NCBI GenBank assembly: GCA_046726315.1
Contig: JBKPAG010000007.1
Span: 132,605 to 196,604, forward strand
Direction: 5' to 3'
From: JACVRX01 sp046726315
GTDB lineage: Bacteria; Actinomycetota; Actinomycetes; Jiangellales; Jiangellaceae
Length of the DNA: 64,000 nt
Shown here: one piece after another, positions 27,636 to 36,709 of the stretch
How the letters are laid out: each line of letters opens with the position of its first letter
Position numbering within the stretch: the stretch's first letter is position 1
Position numbers and translations under genes: made by a program
The notes under the pieces: generated by a model
The model's input: only the letters and a program-made list of their open reading frames with translations
Told to the model about the DNA's origin: nothing
The model's database searches: none

Positions 27636-28126
27636 GTTCCTCGCAGCTCACGGCTACGGCGTCGACGGCGGAGTTGCCGGTGTTTGCGCTTCGTCGGAAC
27701 GCCGAAACGGGACATGTGTTCGAGTTCGGCGATGGCTCGCGCGGACAGACGGCGCACGTACCTGTCGAGGACCGGGCCGAGCAGACGTGCCGGTCGTGTG
27801 AACGCCAGGTCTCCGGACACGGTCACTTGAGCGGTGTTCGGACCGTTCGAGGCCAGTGACCAGTCACTTCGGGCCGCGGACAGGAATGGCGGCAGGCCGG
27901 TTACCACTTCGTACGCCAGACGACGCTCGGATTCGTAGGCCACGACCCGCTCGACGACTCCATGGACACCGGCGATGGTCGACACCGACAGTGGCGTCCT
28001 GGTACGGGGGCTAAGAGGTTCGGATCCGGGACCGCGTGCGGCTAGGACTCTGGGCAGCTGGTCGACCATTCCCCAACCCTGGCAAACCCTGTCCGAGGAG
28101 CTGCCAGGCTGCGGAGCGAGGGGCAT
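27632..28126 (-). CDS. SRPBCC-like protein, probably degraded at its N-terminus
   Basis: 164 residues. The central part (VHGVVERVVAYESERRLAYE and SDWSLASNGPNTAQVTVSG) fits polyketide-cyclase/SRPBCC strands, and the C-terminal helix (LDRYVRRLSARAIAELEHM) closes the fold. The first 45 residues do not resemble a proper start. It converges on the ligase gene with a 4-nt overlap. It could be a separate small gene or a fragment. Confidence 0.45.
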   Translation of the reverse strand: MPLAPQPGSSSDRVCQGWGMVDQLPRVLAARGPGSEPLSPRTRTPLSVSTIAGVHGVVERVVAYESERRLAYEVVTGLPPFLSAARSDWSLASNGPNTAQVTVSGDLAFTRPARLLGPVLDRYVRRLSARAIAELEHMSRFGVPTKRKHRQLRRRRRSRELRGT

Positions 28127-28188
28127 CGATCCGTGCGGTCACGCACGTGGCCATTCGCCAAAGCTGGTTGAACCCGGGCGATATTCGG

Positions 28189-28638
28189 CTAGTTGTGGCC
28201 GGGGGCGGTCTGCGCGAACGGGTCTGGGCCCGGATCGTGGCCCGGGGCGGCCACGGTGAGCCTGGCCAGAAAGTGGCGCCAGCCAATCGCGTGCTGGGCA
28301 GCCTCCTCGGGCGGGAGGCCGCGATGTTCGATGCTGACACGGGTGCCTTCAGCGGTGGCGGCGATGGTGACTTCGACGGTGCTGGTCCCCGGGGGCAAGA
28401 GAGCGGATCCGGCGTGGCCCCACGAGATCAGTAGGCGGTGCGGCGGGTCGAGCTCGAGGTAGCGGCCCCGCACGGGGACCCCGTTGATATCGAGGCGGAA
28501 CACACCGCCAGGCGTCGGATCCAGAACGGCATAGTCGCCCATCCATTTGACGATGGCTTCGGGGCGGGTGAAATAGGCGTAGACGACCTCGGGCGGTGCG
28601 GCGATAGTCACCGAGGTTCGGTATGGCTGGGTCGTCAC
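28189..28638 (-). CDS. AHSA1-type SRPBCC protein
   Basis: 149 residues. TSVTIAAPPEVVYAYFTRPE, KWMGDYAVLDPTPGGVFRLD and RLLISWGH are AHSA1 hallmarks; GTRVSIEHRGLP and a final helix follow. It starts with a GTG that overlaps the TGA of the ArsR gene (GTGA), forming the usual ArsR-SRPBCC operon. Ligand unknown. Confidence 0.85.
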   Translation of the reverse strand: MTTQPYRTSVTIAAPPEVVYAYFTRPEAIVKWMGDYAVLDPTPGGVFRLDINGVPVRGRYLELDPPHRLLISWGHAGSALLPPGTSTVEVTIAATAEGTRVSIEHRGLPPEEAAQHAIGWRHFLARLTVAAPGHDPGPDPFAQTAPGHN

Positions 28639-29042
28639 GCGTCACCGGCCTCGGGATGGTGACCGGTTGATGGCGACCTGGTTGTGCGGGGGGCAGGCTC
28701 GTGACTAGTCGTTTCACCGGGTGAGGCTGTGTCCCGGTTCGGTCGGTCGGACTCGACGGCGTGCTTGAGGCGAGCGAGCCCGGCCGGCCAGAGCTCGTCC
28801 AGGAACTCCTGGAGAGAGCGCATGCCGTCGGGGTCGACCCGATAGAGGCGCCGTTGACCATCTCGGCGCACGCCTACCAATCCCGCCTCGCGCAGCGCCT
28901 TCAGGTGCAGGGAGATGGCCTGTTGGGTGATGTCGAAGTGTTCTGCGATTTCGGTGACCGAGCGAGGCTGATCACGGACCAAGCGCAGGATGGCCCGTCG
29001 ATTCGGCTCGGCAAGGGCCTTCAAAGCGGCGTCGGTCCACAT
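28635..29042 (-). CDS. ArsR-family winged-helix repressor
   Basis: 135 residues from ATG 29042. LKALAEPNRRAILRLVRDQP, SVTEIAEHFDITQQAISLHL (recognition helix) and GQRRLYRVD (wing) define it, followed by a long low-complexity tail. No metal-binding cysteines. It is the first gene of an operon with the SRPBCC gene. Palindromes upstream (29071-29108) are candidate operators shared with the divergent gene at 29160. Confidence 0.85.
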   Translation of the reverse strand: MWTDAALKALAEPNRRAILRLVRDQPRSVTEIAEHFDITQQAISLHLKALREAGLVGVRRDGQRRLYRVDPDGMRSLQEFLDELWPAGLARLKHAVESDRPNRDTASPGETTSHEPAPRTTRSPSTGHHPEAGDA

Positions 29043-29070
29043 CAACACCAGTGTGCCCGCGTTCGTACCG

Positions 29071-29108
29071 CTTGCACAAGCGGGTGCTTGCACAAGTAAC
29101 TACTTGTG
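29071..29108. promoter_or_regulatory. Putative ArsR operator between divergent genes
   Basis: A perfect 18-bp palindrome, CACAAGTA-AC-TACTTGTG, lies at 29091-29108. Just upstream, CTTGCACAAG occurs twice (29071-29080, 29087-29096), each a short palindrome. The site lies between an ArsR gene (29042, leftward) and an SRPBCC gene (29160, rightward) and may control both. Confidence 0.7.
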
Positions 29109-29159
29109 AATAGCCTGGGCGGAGCGGAGCTAGTCAGCACGACCAGAAGGGAGCACACC

Positions 29160-29621
29160 ATGGCATCGTTCCGGCACACCATCGAGATCACCGCAACACC
29201 CGAGCAGGTCTGGCAAGTCCTCGGCGACGTCACATCGGTCGACCGGTGGATCCCAGGGGTGACGGCGGTCGTCCGCACCGACGCCGGGCGAGTGTGCACG
29301 TTCGACGACAGACATACCCAGGTCGAGCAGATTCTGGACTATTCCCACGAAACACGCTCCTACCGCTATGTCATCACGGGAGCGCCGCTTCCGGTCAGCG
29401 ACAACACCGGCCGCTTCGCCGTCGAGGACGCCGGCGGGCGCGCCCGGGTGGTATGGGAGTCGAGCTTCATCGCACTCGACCCTGCCCTGGAGTCACAACT
29501 GGCGCAGATGTGGGAGCCCTACCTGCCTCTCGTTCTGGCCAACCTCAAAATGCTGGTGGAGCACTCCGCCGCGGACACATCGTCGATGCCGCGCGAGGTC
29601 GAACCCAACCGAGCTAGCTGA
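29160..29621 (+). CDS. SRPBCC-family protein (polyketide-cyclase-like)
   Basis: 153 residues from ATG 29160, which has AGGGAG upstream. TIEITATPEQVWQVLGDVTS, VDRWIPGVTAVVRTD, HETRSYRYVITGAPLPVSD and the C-terminal helix LAQMWEPYLPLVLANLKML match small SRPBCC proteins of the MxaD/polyketide-cyclase-2 group. It is divergent from the ArsR-SRPBCC operon and shares its regulatory region. Confidence 0.8.
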   Translation: MASFRHTIEITATPEQVWQVLGDVTSVDRWIPGVTAVVRTDAGRVCTFDDRHTQVEQILDYSHETRSYRYVITGAPLPVSDNTGRFAVEDAGGRARVVWESSFIALDPALESQLAQMWEPYLPLVLANLKMLVEHSAADTSSMPREVEPNRAS

Positions 29622-30063
29622 GGCCGGCGATCGATATCGCAAGGAGGAACACGAGGACGACCTCGCTGACGATCCACGAGTTTGTGTCATCCACGCACGC
29701 ATCTCCGGCAAGATGACGTGGGCCCGTTCTCCGAGCAGAAGCAGGATGAGGAGCGGTATCGCGACGAGCAACACCGTTGTGAGAAGAAATGGCAGGGCTT
29801 CTGGGTAGACGCGCACCATCAGGAACAGCAGGAGCGCGATGATCGCGTAGTCGATCCGGACTGTCCTCGTTCGCATCGCGTTGGATACCGAAGGCTGTCG
29901 CTGCCATATACACGATCGTGGTTCCGAGGGCTGTCGCTAGGGCGACGCCGAGTAGGTATGCGACTGAGTTCGCCCGCGCCCGGCCGGTGGTGGCCAGAAA
30001 GATCGCCATTACGACTGCGGCCCGGCCACGATCCTCCCCGCGTTGGCGTCGGGTCACGCCCAC
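29614..30063 (-). pseudogene. GAP/Sap-family membrane protein, broken by frameshifts
   Basis: Homology switches frames. Frame 1 gives VVMAIFLATTGRARANSVAY and a helix. Frame 2, around 29740-29876, gives IDYAIIALLLFLMVRVYPEA and further helices. Frame 1 returns with TNSWIVSEVVLVFLLAISIA at the C-terminus. Together these form the multi-helix pattern of GAP/Sap proteins with its SWIV-E motif. At least two indels are present, so it is probably non-functional. Confidence 0.6.
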
Positions 30064-30325
30064 GGCGGCCGTCTTGGCGCCGACGGGATCAGGGCAACAG
30101 CCGTGCTCGTGGCTCCCGCGCCCGGTCTAGGGTTGGATTGGACGCAAACCCGACGCACGCTAGGCAGAGCCGGACACACCGTTCAGGTGTAACCGTCAGG
30201 ATAGCGACACCCTGGCTGTCCCAGGAGGTGATGTCGGCAACCAGCCTGAGGCCGGGAGCCTCGGTGGTGAAGTCCCAACCGATCAGCTCCGGGTCGGGAA
30301 CCGCCGGTTCGAGAGTCGTATCCGC
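30064..30325. other. Unassigned stretch
   Basis: The minus strand could encode a run such as PDPELIGWDFTTEAPGLRLV, but no start, ribosome site or known domain supports a gene. It may be a remnant linked to the broken GAP-family gene. Confidence 0.25.
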
Positions 30326-30913
30326 TCAATCTTGGGTCCAAAGTTCCCCTGCCTCAATCGAGACTGGTAGCACGTTACCGGGCGGTGGCAAGGGGCATGT
30401 CCACCGCGCGTCGTACGCACATGAGGGATTATATAAGAAGTTGAGATCGACAATTAACCTACCCTCTTCCTCTCCCAGGTCCGCGCCCTTGACCGTATCG
30501 AGAAGATACCTGCCGCCCCCGTACGAGGTCTCCCCACAAGTGGCATCCCGAAGCGGTAGGAAGATTCCCCCTCCGTATGATTCGAGCCACCAAACGTCCA
30601 GAGTCCCCAAACCTGGTAATTCGACCTTACCGTCGCAGCTAAACGGAACAATTCCATCCGTGGTTGTGGAAACCTCCATTCGAGCGGGCTCGGTGCCTTG
30701 CACTCGAACAGCGAACCGCAGCGTCGGATCATAGGGACGGTAACGAAGACCTCGAAAGTGTGATCGCTGCACCGGAGAGTCAGGATGATCCGCAAAGAGT
30801 TGATCACGAACGGCGCGCCACCGATTCCAACCCGCCTCGGCGTCGGGCGTCGCCCGTACGGCTGCGTAAAGCTCCGAGACCGTACGCCGCCAGCTTAGGA
30901 GAGACAACGTCAT
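30326..30913 (-). CDS. DUF1684-family protein
   Basis: 195 residues; ATG 30913 has AAAGGA about 7 nt upstream and removes a 33-residue non-homologous lead. Family landmarks: HPDSPVQRSHFRGLRYRPYD, LESYGGGIFLPLRDATCGE, TSYGGGRYLLDT, VDLNFLYNPSCAYDARWTCP (Cys pair) and PVSIEAGELW. The family is widespread with no known activity. It has a lower GC content than its neighbours, which suggests a separate acquisition. Confidence 0.85.
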   Translation of the reverse strand: MTLSLLSWRRTVSELYAAVRATPDAEAGWNRWRAVRDQLFADHPDSPVQRSHFRGLRYRPYDPTLRFAVRVQGTEPARMEVSTTTDGIVPFSCDGKVELPGLGTLDVWWLESYGGGIFLPLRDATCGETSYGGGRYLLDTVKGADLGEEEGRLIVDLNFLYNPSCAYDARWTCPLPPPGNVLPVSIEAGELWTQD

Positions 30914-31182
30914 AGGGGATTTCCTTTTCAGAAGGTGACGCCCCGACCCCGGAGGTACGGGCTGTTGGAGATTGGACTGTTTCGGACAGGCTACGCCCAA
31001 TACGTTGGTCATGCCGGAGAATGATCAGCGACTGTCTGACTATGTGGCGCTGGGAGAGCTGACCCGTCGTTCGCACCGGAGGCGGTGGATGAGGATGTTG
31101 GAACTTGCACCCAAAGTAATTCTTCGGCCCGGGTAGCTGCTTAGCGAATAGAACGGCCTCATAGGTAAAGGCGTGCGGCGCA

Positions 31183-31671
31183 TTGCGGCCGGGCCGGTTC
31201 AACCCGCTTGCGGTGCTATTGCTGCGGTGCCTGCGTCTGGCATTCCATCCGCTGTTATGGGGCGGGCTCGTCGTGGCTGTGCCGAGGGCTTCCTCGAGGA
31301 AGAGCTTGCCCTTCGGCTCGACACACCCGGGGACGTCTTTGCCGGGATACGGACCCCGCTCGTCGGAGTCGCGATCGCCATCGGCGCGCGCTTCGGTGCA
31401 TCAGTGCTGGCGTTCGTCGCGGCGTACCCGGTGGCCCGCCGGGACCTCACGACGAACGGTCGCGAGACTCGGCCGGCACTACACGTGGCCGGACGCCGCC
31501 CACCTCACCCGTGCCTACCAAGCCCTCCGCTGGACCAGGGCGGTAACCGACTGCGCCGTCGAGCAGCTGGGATCTTCCGGTCGCGCATTGGCCTGATGGG
31601 GCACCGCGTTCGGCTGGCTCGGCGTGCTCATGTTCATCACCTTCTGCGTCACGCTGGTGGTCGCCGCGTGA
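31183..31671 (+). pseudogene. Degraded membrane-protein gene
   Basis: Fragments in two frames look like one membrane protein. One is GIRTPLVGVAIAIGARFGAS with the following helix. The other reads LTRAYQALRWTRAVTDCAVE, then an in-frame TGA at 31594, then WGTAFGWLGVLMFITFCVTL and a stop at 31671. No known family is recognised. Stop codon and frame change make it a probable relic. Confidence 0.35.
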
Positions 31672-31748
31672 GGCGGACATGCGCCACTTCACGATCACGG
31701 CTTTTGGTGACCCGCGAGGTGGGTAGGGCTCGGCGGCGGAGGCGTGGG

Positions 31749-32630
31749 TCATCCGCTGGATGCCTGGCCGGGCCACCAGTCCTTGATCGCGGTGACGATC
31801 TCCTCGGGGGCGTCTTCTTGGATGTAGTGCGAAGCGCCGCGGAGGATGTGGGTGCGGTGGTTGGGGAAGGTGTGCTCCCAGCGCAACCGGTGGCGCTCCT
31901 TGAAGCCGGGGTCCTTCTCGCCCCATACGATGAGCGCCGGCTTGTCGGCGACCCGCGCCAGTCCGTGCTCCACCTCGGCGAGCAGGTCGTTGGCGGCCAG
32001 GATCTCTCGCGGCATGACATGCACCGGTATTCGCGAGGCGGGGGTGGGATGGGGCATCTTGTACATCTGCCGTTCGGCCGGCGTGAGCTTCTTGCGCCGG
32101 ATGCCGCCGCGCATGAACACGTTCACGAAGACGTCGGCCCGCCGCACCAGAAGTCCGCCGAGGACCGAGCTGCCCAGAGCCTTGGAGAACAGTTCGGTGG
32201 CCCGGTCCCCGCGCAGCGGCCACGCCCAGGTGTTCCCGATCACGAAGGCCCGGAACCACTCGGGGTGGCGGGTGGCCACCCAGAACCCGATCGGGCCGCC
32301 CCAGTCCTGCACCATCAGCGTGATATCGCGCAGCGCGAGCTGCTCGACGAAGCCGTCCACGACGCGGGCGTGCTCGGCGATGGTGTACCCGTAGCCGGCC
32401 GGCCCGGTGGACAGGCCGAAGCCCGGGTAGTCCAATGCCACGCACCGGAACCTGTCCGTCAACCCGCGCACAATGTGCCGGTAGAGAAACGACCACGTGG
32501 GGTTTCCATGTAGGGCGAGAAAGACCGGCCCGTTGCCCTCGTCGATGTAATGCACACTCGCCCCACCCACTTCCAGAAAACGGCTCTCGAACGGGAACAG
32601 CTCATCGGTCACCCACGCCGGTCGAGTCAC
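31749..32630 (-). CDS. Haloalkane-dehalogenase-like alpha/beta hydrolase
   Basis: 293 residues; GTG 32630 is preferred because GGAGGGA lies 8 nt upstream. HGNPTWSFLYRHI supplies the oxyanion region and halide-binding Asn. LMVQDWGGPIGFW has the Asp nucleophile and halide-binding Trp. LIVWGEKDPGF has the acid loop and ASHYIQEDAPEEI the catalytic His. An Asp nucleophile points to dehalogenase chemistry, though related hydrolases share it. It is a single gene. Confidence 0.8.
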   Translation of the reverse strand: MTRPAWVTDELFPFESRFLEVGGASVHYIDEGNGPVFLALHGNPTWSFLYRHIVRGLTDRFRCVALDYPGFGLSTGPAGYGYTIAEHARVVDGFVEQLALRDITLMVQDWGGPIGFWVATRHPEWFRAFVIGNTWAWPLRGDRATELFSKALGSSVLGGLLVRRADVFVNVFMRGGIRRKKLTPAERQMYKMPHPTPASRIPVHVMPREILAANDLLAEVEHGLARVADKPALIVWGEKDPGFKERHRLRWEHTFPNHRTHILRGASHYIQEDAPEEIVTAIKDWWPGQASSG

Positions 32631-32840
32631 AATCGACAACTCCCTCCGACCTCGCATGAGTGCCGCGCAAGGATTCCCTGTCCGCGCATCGTGCAACCTC
32701 AGCGACAGTCTCGGTTGGCGAATCTAGGCCATGGGACTGACAGTTCCCGGATGGTCGAGCCCCGGGCATCGTGACGGGCACACCGTCGGGATGCCACGTA
32801 CGTGCTTACGGTTGATGCGACCCGGATGTGGGAGGTAGCG

Positions 32841-33416
32841 ATGGGTGCGTGGATCGTCGCAGGGACTGCCGCCGGCGTGGGCGCAGCGCTCGCGGGCGGC
32901 TACGTCGGAATCGTGACCGGTGCCTTGGCGATCGATTTGGGCGTCGGCCGCCGGACCCGTGCGCTCGGGCCGCAGACCGTGGAGATCGGCGCGCCGCGGG
33001 AGGAGGTCTTCGACGTCATCGCCGCCGGGTATCTGGCGCGCCAGTCCAGGGCCGTTGCGGCGAAGATCCGGGTACTCGAGCGCGGCACCGACATGGTGCT
33101 GGCCGCCCACCGCACACCGGTGCGTGGCCCGCTGGTGGCCACCACGGTCGAGACCATCCGGTTCACTCGGCCGGAGCGGGTGGATTTCCGACTGGTCCGC
33201 GGGCCAGTGCCGCAGGTCGTCGAATGGTTCACCCTGACCGCCACCGAAACCGGCACCATTCTGGACTACGGAGGCGAGCTCGGCACCGACCTGTGGCGCA
33301 TCGGCCAGCGGTGGGGCGACTTCGTGGCGTCCCGCTGGGAGCGGGCCGTCGCCGGCTCGCTTGAGGTGATCAAGGCCGAGGCCGAGCGCCGGAGAAAGGT
33401 CGTTGGCGCGGAATAG
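32841..33416 (+). CDS. Membrane-anchored SRPBCC-like protein
   Basis: 191 residues from ATG 32841, with GGGAGG 7 nt upstream. A Gly/Ala-rich helix (residues 3-33) precedes an SRPBCC fold: QTVEIGAPREEVFDVIAAGY, VVEWFTLTATETGTILDYGG and a long C-terminal helix (WGDFVASRWERAVAGSLEVI). The anchor suggests action at the membrane. The next gene lies about 100 nt downstream and may be co-transcribed. Confidence 0.75.
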   Translation: MGAWIVAGTAAGVGAALAGGYVGIVTGALAIDLGVGRRTRALGPQTVEIGAPREEVFDVIAAGYLARQSRAVAAKIRVLERGTDMVLAAHRTPVRGPLVATTVETIRFTRPERVDFRLVRGPVPQVVEWFTLTATETGTILDYGGELGTDLWRIGQRWGDFVASRWERAVAGSLEVIKAEAERRRKVVGAE

Positions 33417-33490
33417 TGCCCGTGCGTACTGTGTGCGCGCTCACCGAAGACGCCGGCCGCACCCGCCTAACCTCACCCCCGACATCTTCC

Positions 33491-33519
33491 GAGGAGGAGG
33501 AAGAGGAGGAGGAGGAGGT
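33491..33519 (+). promoter_or_regulatory. Extended purine-rich ribosome-binding region
   Basis: GAGGAGGAGG-AAGAGGAGGA-GGAGGAGG covers 28 nt of almost pure GGA repeats just 5-6 nt before GTG 33524. It fixes the start of the next gene and offers several overlapping Shine-Dalgarno sites. Confidence 0.75.
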
Positions 33520-33523
33520 TCTC

Positions 33524-33976
33524 GTGGCATCCCCCGGTGCAACCACAGGAACTCGCACGTTACCCATGGGTGTGGCCGCCGGAGCGGCGGCCGGGCTCCT
33601 CGCCGGCGTTCCGCTGGGCATCATCATGCAGGCCACAGACGTCATGCCGATGGTCGCGGACCTGGTGAGCGAGCCCTCCACCGGCCTCGGCTGGCTGGTG
33701 CATCTGTTCAACTCCGCTCTGTTCGGAGCGATCTTCGCGCTGCTGTTTTCACGGTGGATCGCCAGGCCTGGCGCGGCTGTCGGGCTGGGGCTGGTCTATG
33801 GGATTGCCTGGTGGGTGGTCGGTGCCCTGGTGATCATGCCGGCCTGGCTGGGTATGAGCGAGATGATCTTCGAAGTTGGTGCCAACCAGTGGTGGAGCCT
33901 GCTCGGTCACCTGCTCTACGGCCTGCTACTGGGCACGCTGTACGTGCTCATCCGTCCGATGCTTGCGCGCCGCTAG
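33524..33976 (+). CDS. Four-helix membrane protein, unknown function
   Basis: 150 residues from GTG 33524. Four hydrophobic segments (about 14-34, 54-72, 78-100, 122-145). Patterns such as GWLVHLFNSALFGAIFALLF and QWWSLLGHLLYGLLLGTLYV recall small DUF1440/YagU-like membrane proteins. The gene ends 6 nt before the Crp/Fnr gene and probably shares its transcript. Confidence 0.6.
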   Translation: MASPGATTGTRTLPMGVAAGAAAGLLAGVPLGIIMQATDVMPMVADLVSEPSTGLGWLVHLFNSALFGAIFALLFSRWIARPGAAVGLGLVYGIAWWVVGALVIMPAWLGMSEMIFEVGANQWWSLLGHLLYGLLLGTLYVLIRPMLARR

Positions 33977-33982
33977 GCCCGC

Positions 33983-34801
33983 ATGGCGGGCGCCCAAAGG
34001 TACTGTCTGACCGAGGGCCTGGAAGTCCTCGACGGGATGGCCCGCGGAGGCCAGCCACCGCCGTGGGCCCCCGGCCGACGCGAGGAGGCTGCGTCCGTGG
34101 ACCACCTCGGTGCGCTCGAGGTGAAGGCCTGGTGCATTTCCGAGGTCGACATTTTCCGCGACCTCAGCCCGACCGAGATGGACGCCATCGCCGCGGCCGC
34201 CCCGATGAAGATCTTCGCGGCCGGCGAGTTGCTGTATTCACCGCACAACCGGGTCGAGACGCTGTTCATTCTCAAGCGCGGCCGGGTCCGTATCTTTCGG
34301 GTCTCCGCCGATGGGCGGGTACTGACCACCGCGATCATCACACCGGGCACGATCTTCGGCGAGATGGTGCTGCTCGGCCAGCACATGTACGACAACTTCG
34401 CCGAGGCTCTGGAGGAAACGGTGGTGTGCGTCATGAGCACCGCGGACGTCCACCGCTTCCTGCTGTCAGACCCGCGGATCGCCGCGCGTATCGCGGAGAT
34501 CCTGGGCAGGCGGCTGGTCGAGATGGAACGCCGGTTGTCCGACAGCGTGTTCAAAAGTGTCCCGCAACGGGTGGCCAGCACCCTGCTCACGCTCGCCGGG
34601 CAGTATCGCCGTTACGGCCTGCCATCACGTGGCCCTGTGGTTGCGCTTACCCACGAACAAGTTGCCGCCCTTGCCGGCACGTCGCGCGAGACGGCGACCA
34701 AGGTTCTCGGCGACTTCGCCGAGCGCGGCCTCATCCGCCTCGGTCGCGGCCGCATCACCCTGCTCGACATCGGCAAGATCAGCACCGAGACCGGCGACTA
34801 G
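33983..34801 (+). CDS. Crp/Fnr-family transcription regulator
   Basis: 272 residues from ATG 33983; GTG 34097 would remove a non-conserved lead. The CNB domain spans about residues 50-165 (IFAAGELLYSPHNRVETLFI and GTIFGEMVLLGQ), a dimer helix follows, and the C-terminal winged helix has LTHEQVAALAGTSRETATKV and LGDFAERGLI. The phosphate-binding Arg expected after GEMVLLG is not obvious, so it may not bind cAMP. No iron-sulfur cysteines. Confidence 0.8.
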   Translation: MAGAQRYCLTEGLEVLDGMARGGQPPPWAPGRREEAASVDHLGALEVKAWCISEVDIFRDLSPTEMDAIAAAAPMKIFAAGELLYSPHNRVETLFILKRGRVRIFRVSADGRVLTTAIITPGTIFGEMVLLGQHMYDNFAEALEETVVCVMSTADVHRFLLSDPRIAARIAEILGRRLVEMERRLSDSVFKSVPQRVASTLLTLAGQYRRYGLPSRGPVVALTHEQVAALAGTSRETATKVLGDFAERGLIRLGRGRITLLDIGKISTETGD

Positions 34802-34829
34802 GGATGAGCGTGTCTGGTAGCCATCCACC

Positions 34830-35440
34830 CCGCATCTCATGCCGCTGCTGGAGAACGCAGTGTCCGCGCTGTGGTTGCATGGGCCGGAGACGCCTCTGGA
34901 ACTCGGCGTCGACGTCTGTCCTCGCCGTCCCGCAATTTTGCCCGATGCGGAACCTCGCCGACGCGGCGAGCCGGGCCGGCGCACGGCGGTTCGTGTTGAC
35001 CAGCATCCTGACCTGTGACCAGACCCGAAGGTGCCGCACTCTTCTGGCACAAGAAACTCGCCGAGGACCCGCTCCAGGAGCAGGGCGTCCCATTTGTCAC
35101 GCTTCGCCCGGCGCGTTCGTCGACCCGATCATCCGGATGGGCGGCGACCCGTTCGTCAAGCGGCGGCTGATGTGGTTCGGTTCCCCGACCATCCCGCTCA
35201 CCTTTGTGCTCACCCAGGACGTCGTCGGTTACCTGGCCGACGCAGTTGGTGCTCCCGGGTGGAGGGCAGCGCATCGACATCGGCTGGGACCGGCCGGTGA
35301 GGATGCAGCAGATCGCGCAGATCTCCGGGCGACTGCTGTGTCAGCAGATTCGGCTGCGCACGATCCCGGCCGGTGTGATCAATGGGGCCGCCGCGGTCGC
35401 GGGCCGGTTCAGCCCGATGGTCAGGGATATGGCCGCGATG
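34830..35440 (+). pseudogene. NmrA-like NAD(P)-binding protein, decayed
   Basis: Pieces in three frames align as one NmrA/atypical-SDR protein. They are MRNLADAASRAGARRFVLTS (34945-35010), a stretch with KLAEDPLQEQGVPFVTLRP (35055-35110), IRMGGDPFVKRRLMWFGSPT with TFVLTQDVVGYLADAV, and GQRIDIGWDRPVRMQQIAQI with its tail to about 35440. The nucleotide-binding N-terminus is missing. Multiple indels make it a clear relic. Confidence 0.65.
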
Positions 35441-35666
35441 ACGCACCGACGCCGTCCCGTCGACGCCGACTGCGTAGATACGCCGGTTCCCAGCCGCCTC
35501 GTTGGTGACAAGCCCCGCTTCTTTAGCACCTTCAGATGCTGAGACACCGCAGGACGCCCCCCACCGGCAGGCCACGTGCGATCTCGACTGCTGCCTTGGG
35601 GCGTCTCGAAGCCGCTCCAGGATTGCCCTCCGGGTCGCGTCGCATGGCGTCGAAGACTTTGATGGT
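35440..35666 (-). pseudogene. ArsR-family regulator, broken
   Basis: Minus-strand fragments in three frames give DATRRAILERLRDAP, MSQHLKVLKKRG and EAGLVTNEAAGNRRIYAVGV, the start, recognition helix and wing of an ArsR repressor. Frame changes and truncation remove function. It diverges from the VOC gene, an arrangement in which it would once have controlled that gene. Confidence 0.6.
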
Positions 35667-35735
35667 GCGCCTTGACGCACCGTGCGTTATCCCTTACCGT
35701 GCATGTTGACTAACCATACCAGGGAGGTGGAGGCA

Positions 35736-36086
35736 ATGGGAGCTCCGGTCACGTGGTTCGAGATCAACACCGGCGATCCGCGGGCGGCGCGGGAGTTCTA
35801 CGCCGCGCTGTTCGGATGGCAGCTGCAGGTCCTGGCTGACGCTGACGACTACGCGCTGGTCGACACCGGCGGAGAGGGCACCATCGGTGGCGGCATCGGC
35901 CAGGCACAGGGCCCGAACCAGGTCATCTTCTACATCGAGGTGGACGATCCCCAGGCCTACCTCGACCGGGTCGAGCAGGCCGGCGGTAAGACCCTCGTAC
36001 CGGTCACCGAGATCCCGGACATGGTGACCTTCGCGCAGTTCTCGGATCCACAAGGAAACGTGGTGGGACTGGTGAAAAGTACCTAG
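35736..36086 (+). CDS. VOC-family (glyoxalase-like) protein
   Basis: 116 residues; ATG 35736 has GGAGGTGGAGG directly upstream. TWFEINTGDPRAAREFYAAL, FYIEVDDPQAYLDRVEQAGG and MVTFAQFSDPQGNVVGLVKS are the paired VOC beta-alpha-beta modules. It may bind metal, but one usual His/Glu set is incomplete. Detoxification or antibiotic-resistance roles are common in the family; the ligand here is unknown. Confidence 0.8.
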   Translation: MGAPVTWFEINTGDPRAAREFYAALFGWQLQVLADADDYALVDTGGEGTIGGGIGQAQGPNQVIFYIEVDDPQAYLDRVEQAGGKTLVPVTEIPDMVTFAQFSDPQGNVVGLVKST

Positions 36087-36281
36087 GTCGAAGTGGCCGG
36101 GCCCAACGGGTCCCGCGCATGGGCTCTCGCCAGGTTCTGGCAAATCGCGCTTGCGGCCCTTAACAGGCGAGCCAGGTCGACATTCGCGCGCATCCCACCG
36201 CCAGGCCACCTCCACCGAACCGATGGTTTGGACCGGCATCCCGGCCATTCATTGACAGCTGCACCCAAAGGGAGACAGCGC

Positions 36282-36662
36282 GTGGACTACACCGACGACA
36301 GCGAACTGCCGGAAATCACAGATGACATCCTGAGCGACGCCCTGCTTGCAACCAAGCCATACACGATCGTCATCCTCAAGACCGGGCCGATGTCCTCCAC
36401 ACCCGGTCCCGACCGTGACTCCGATGTGGCGAACACCGTGTGGGCGCACGGCAAACGCAACTTCGCCCTCCGTGCTGCCGGTCTCCTGCCGATCGTGTGC
36501 CCGGTGCAAGACGGCAGCGACGTAACTGGCGTCGGCATCTTCGACGCCAGTCCCGAGGGCGTGGAGCGGATCATGTCTAACGATCCCGGCGTCAAGGTCG
36601 GCATCTTCACCTACGACATTCACCCGACCCGGACCTTTGCGGGCAGCATGCTCCCTCAATAA
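36282..36662 (+). CDS. YCII-like protein
   Basis: 126 residues from GTG 36282, with GGGAG 8 nt upstream. LLATKPYTIVILKTGP, then VWAHGKRNFALRAAGLLPIV and GVGIFDASPEGVERIMSNDP resemble the YCII alpha/beta fold, and HPTRTFAGSMLP ends the chain. The function of the family is largely unknown. No partner is in operon spacing. Confidence 0.65.
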   Translation: MDYTDDSELPEITDDILSDALLATKPYTIVILKTGPMSSTPGPDRDSDVANTVWAHGKRNFALRAAGLLPIVCPVQDGSDVTGVGIFDASPEGVERIMSNDPGVKVGIFTYDIHPTRTFAGSMLPQ

Positions 36663-36709
36663 CAACGCGCGGTGTCAGCCTGGTACTCGGGATCGACAGA
36701 GTTACGGCA

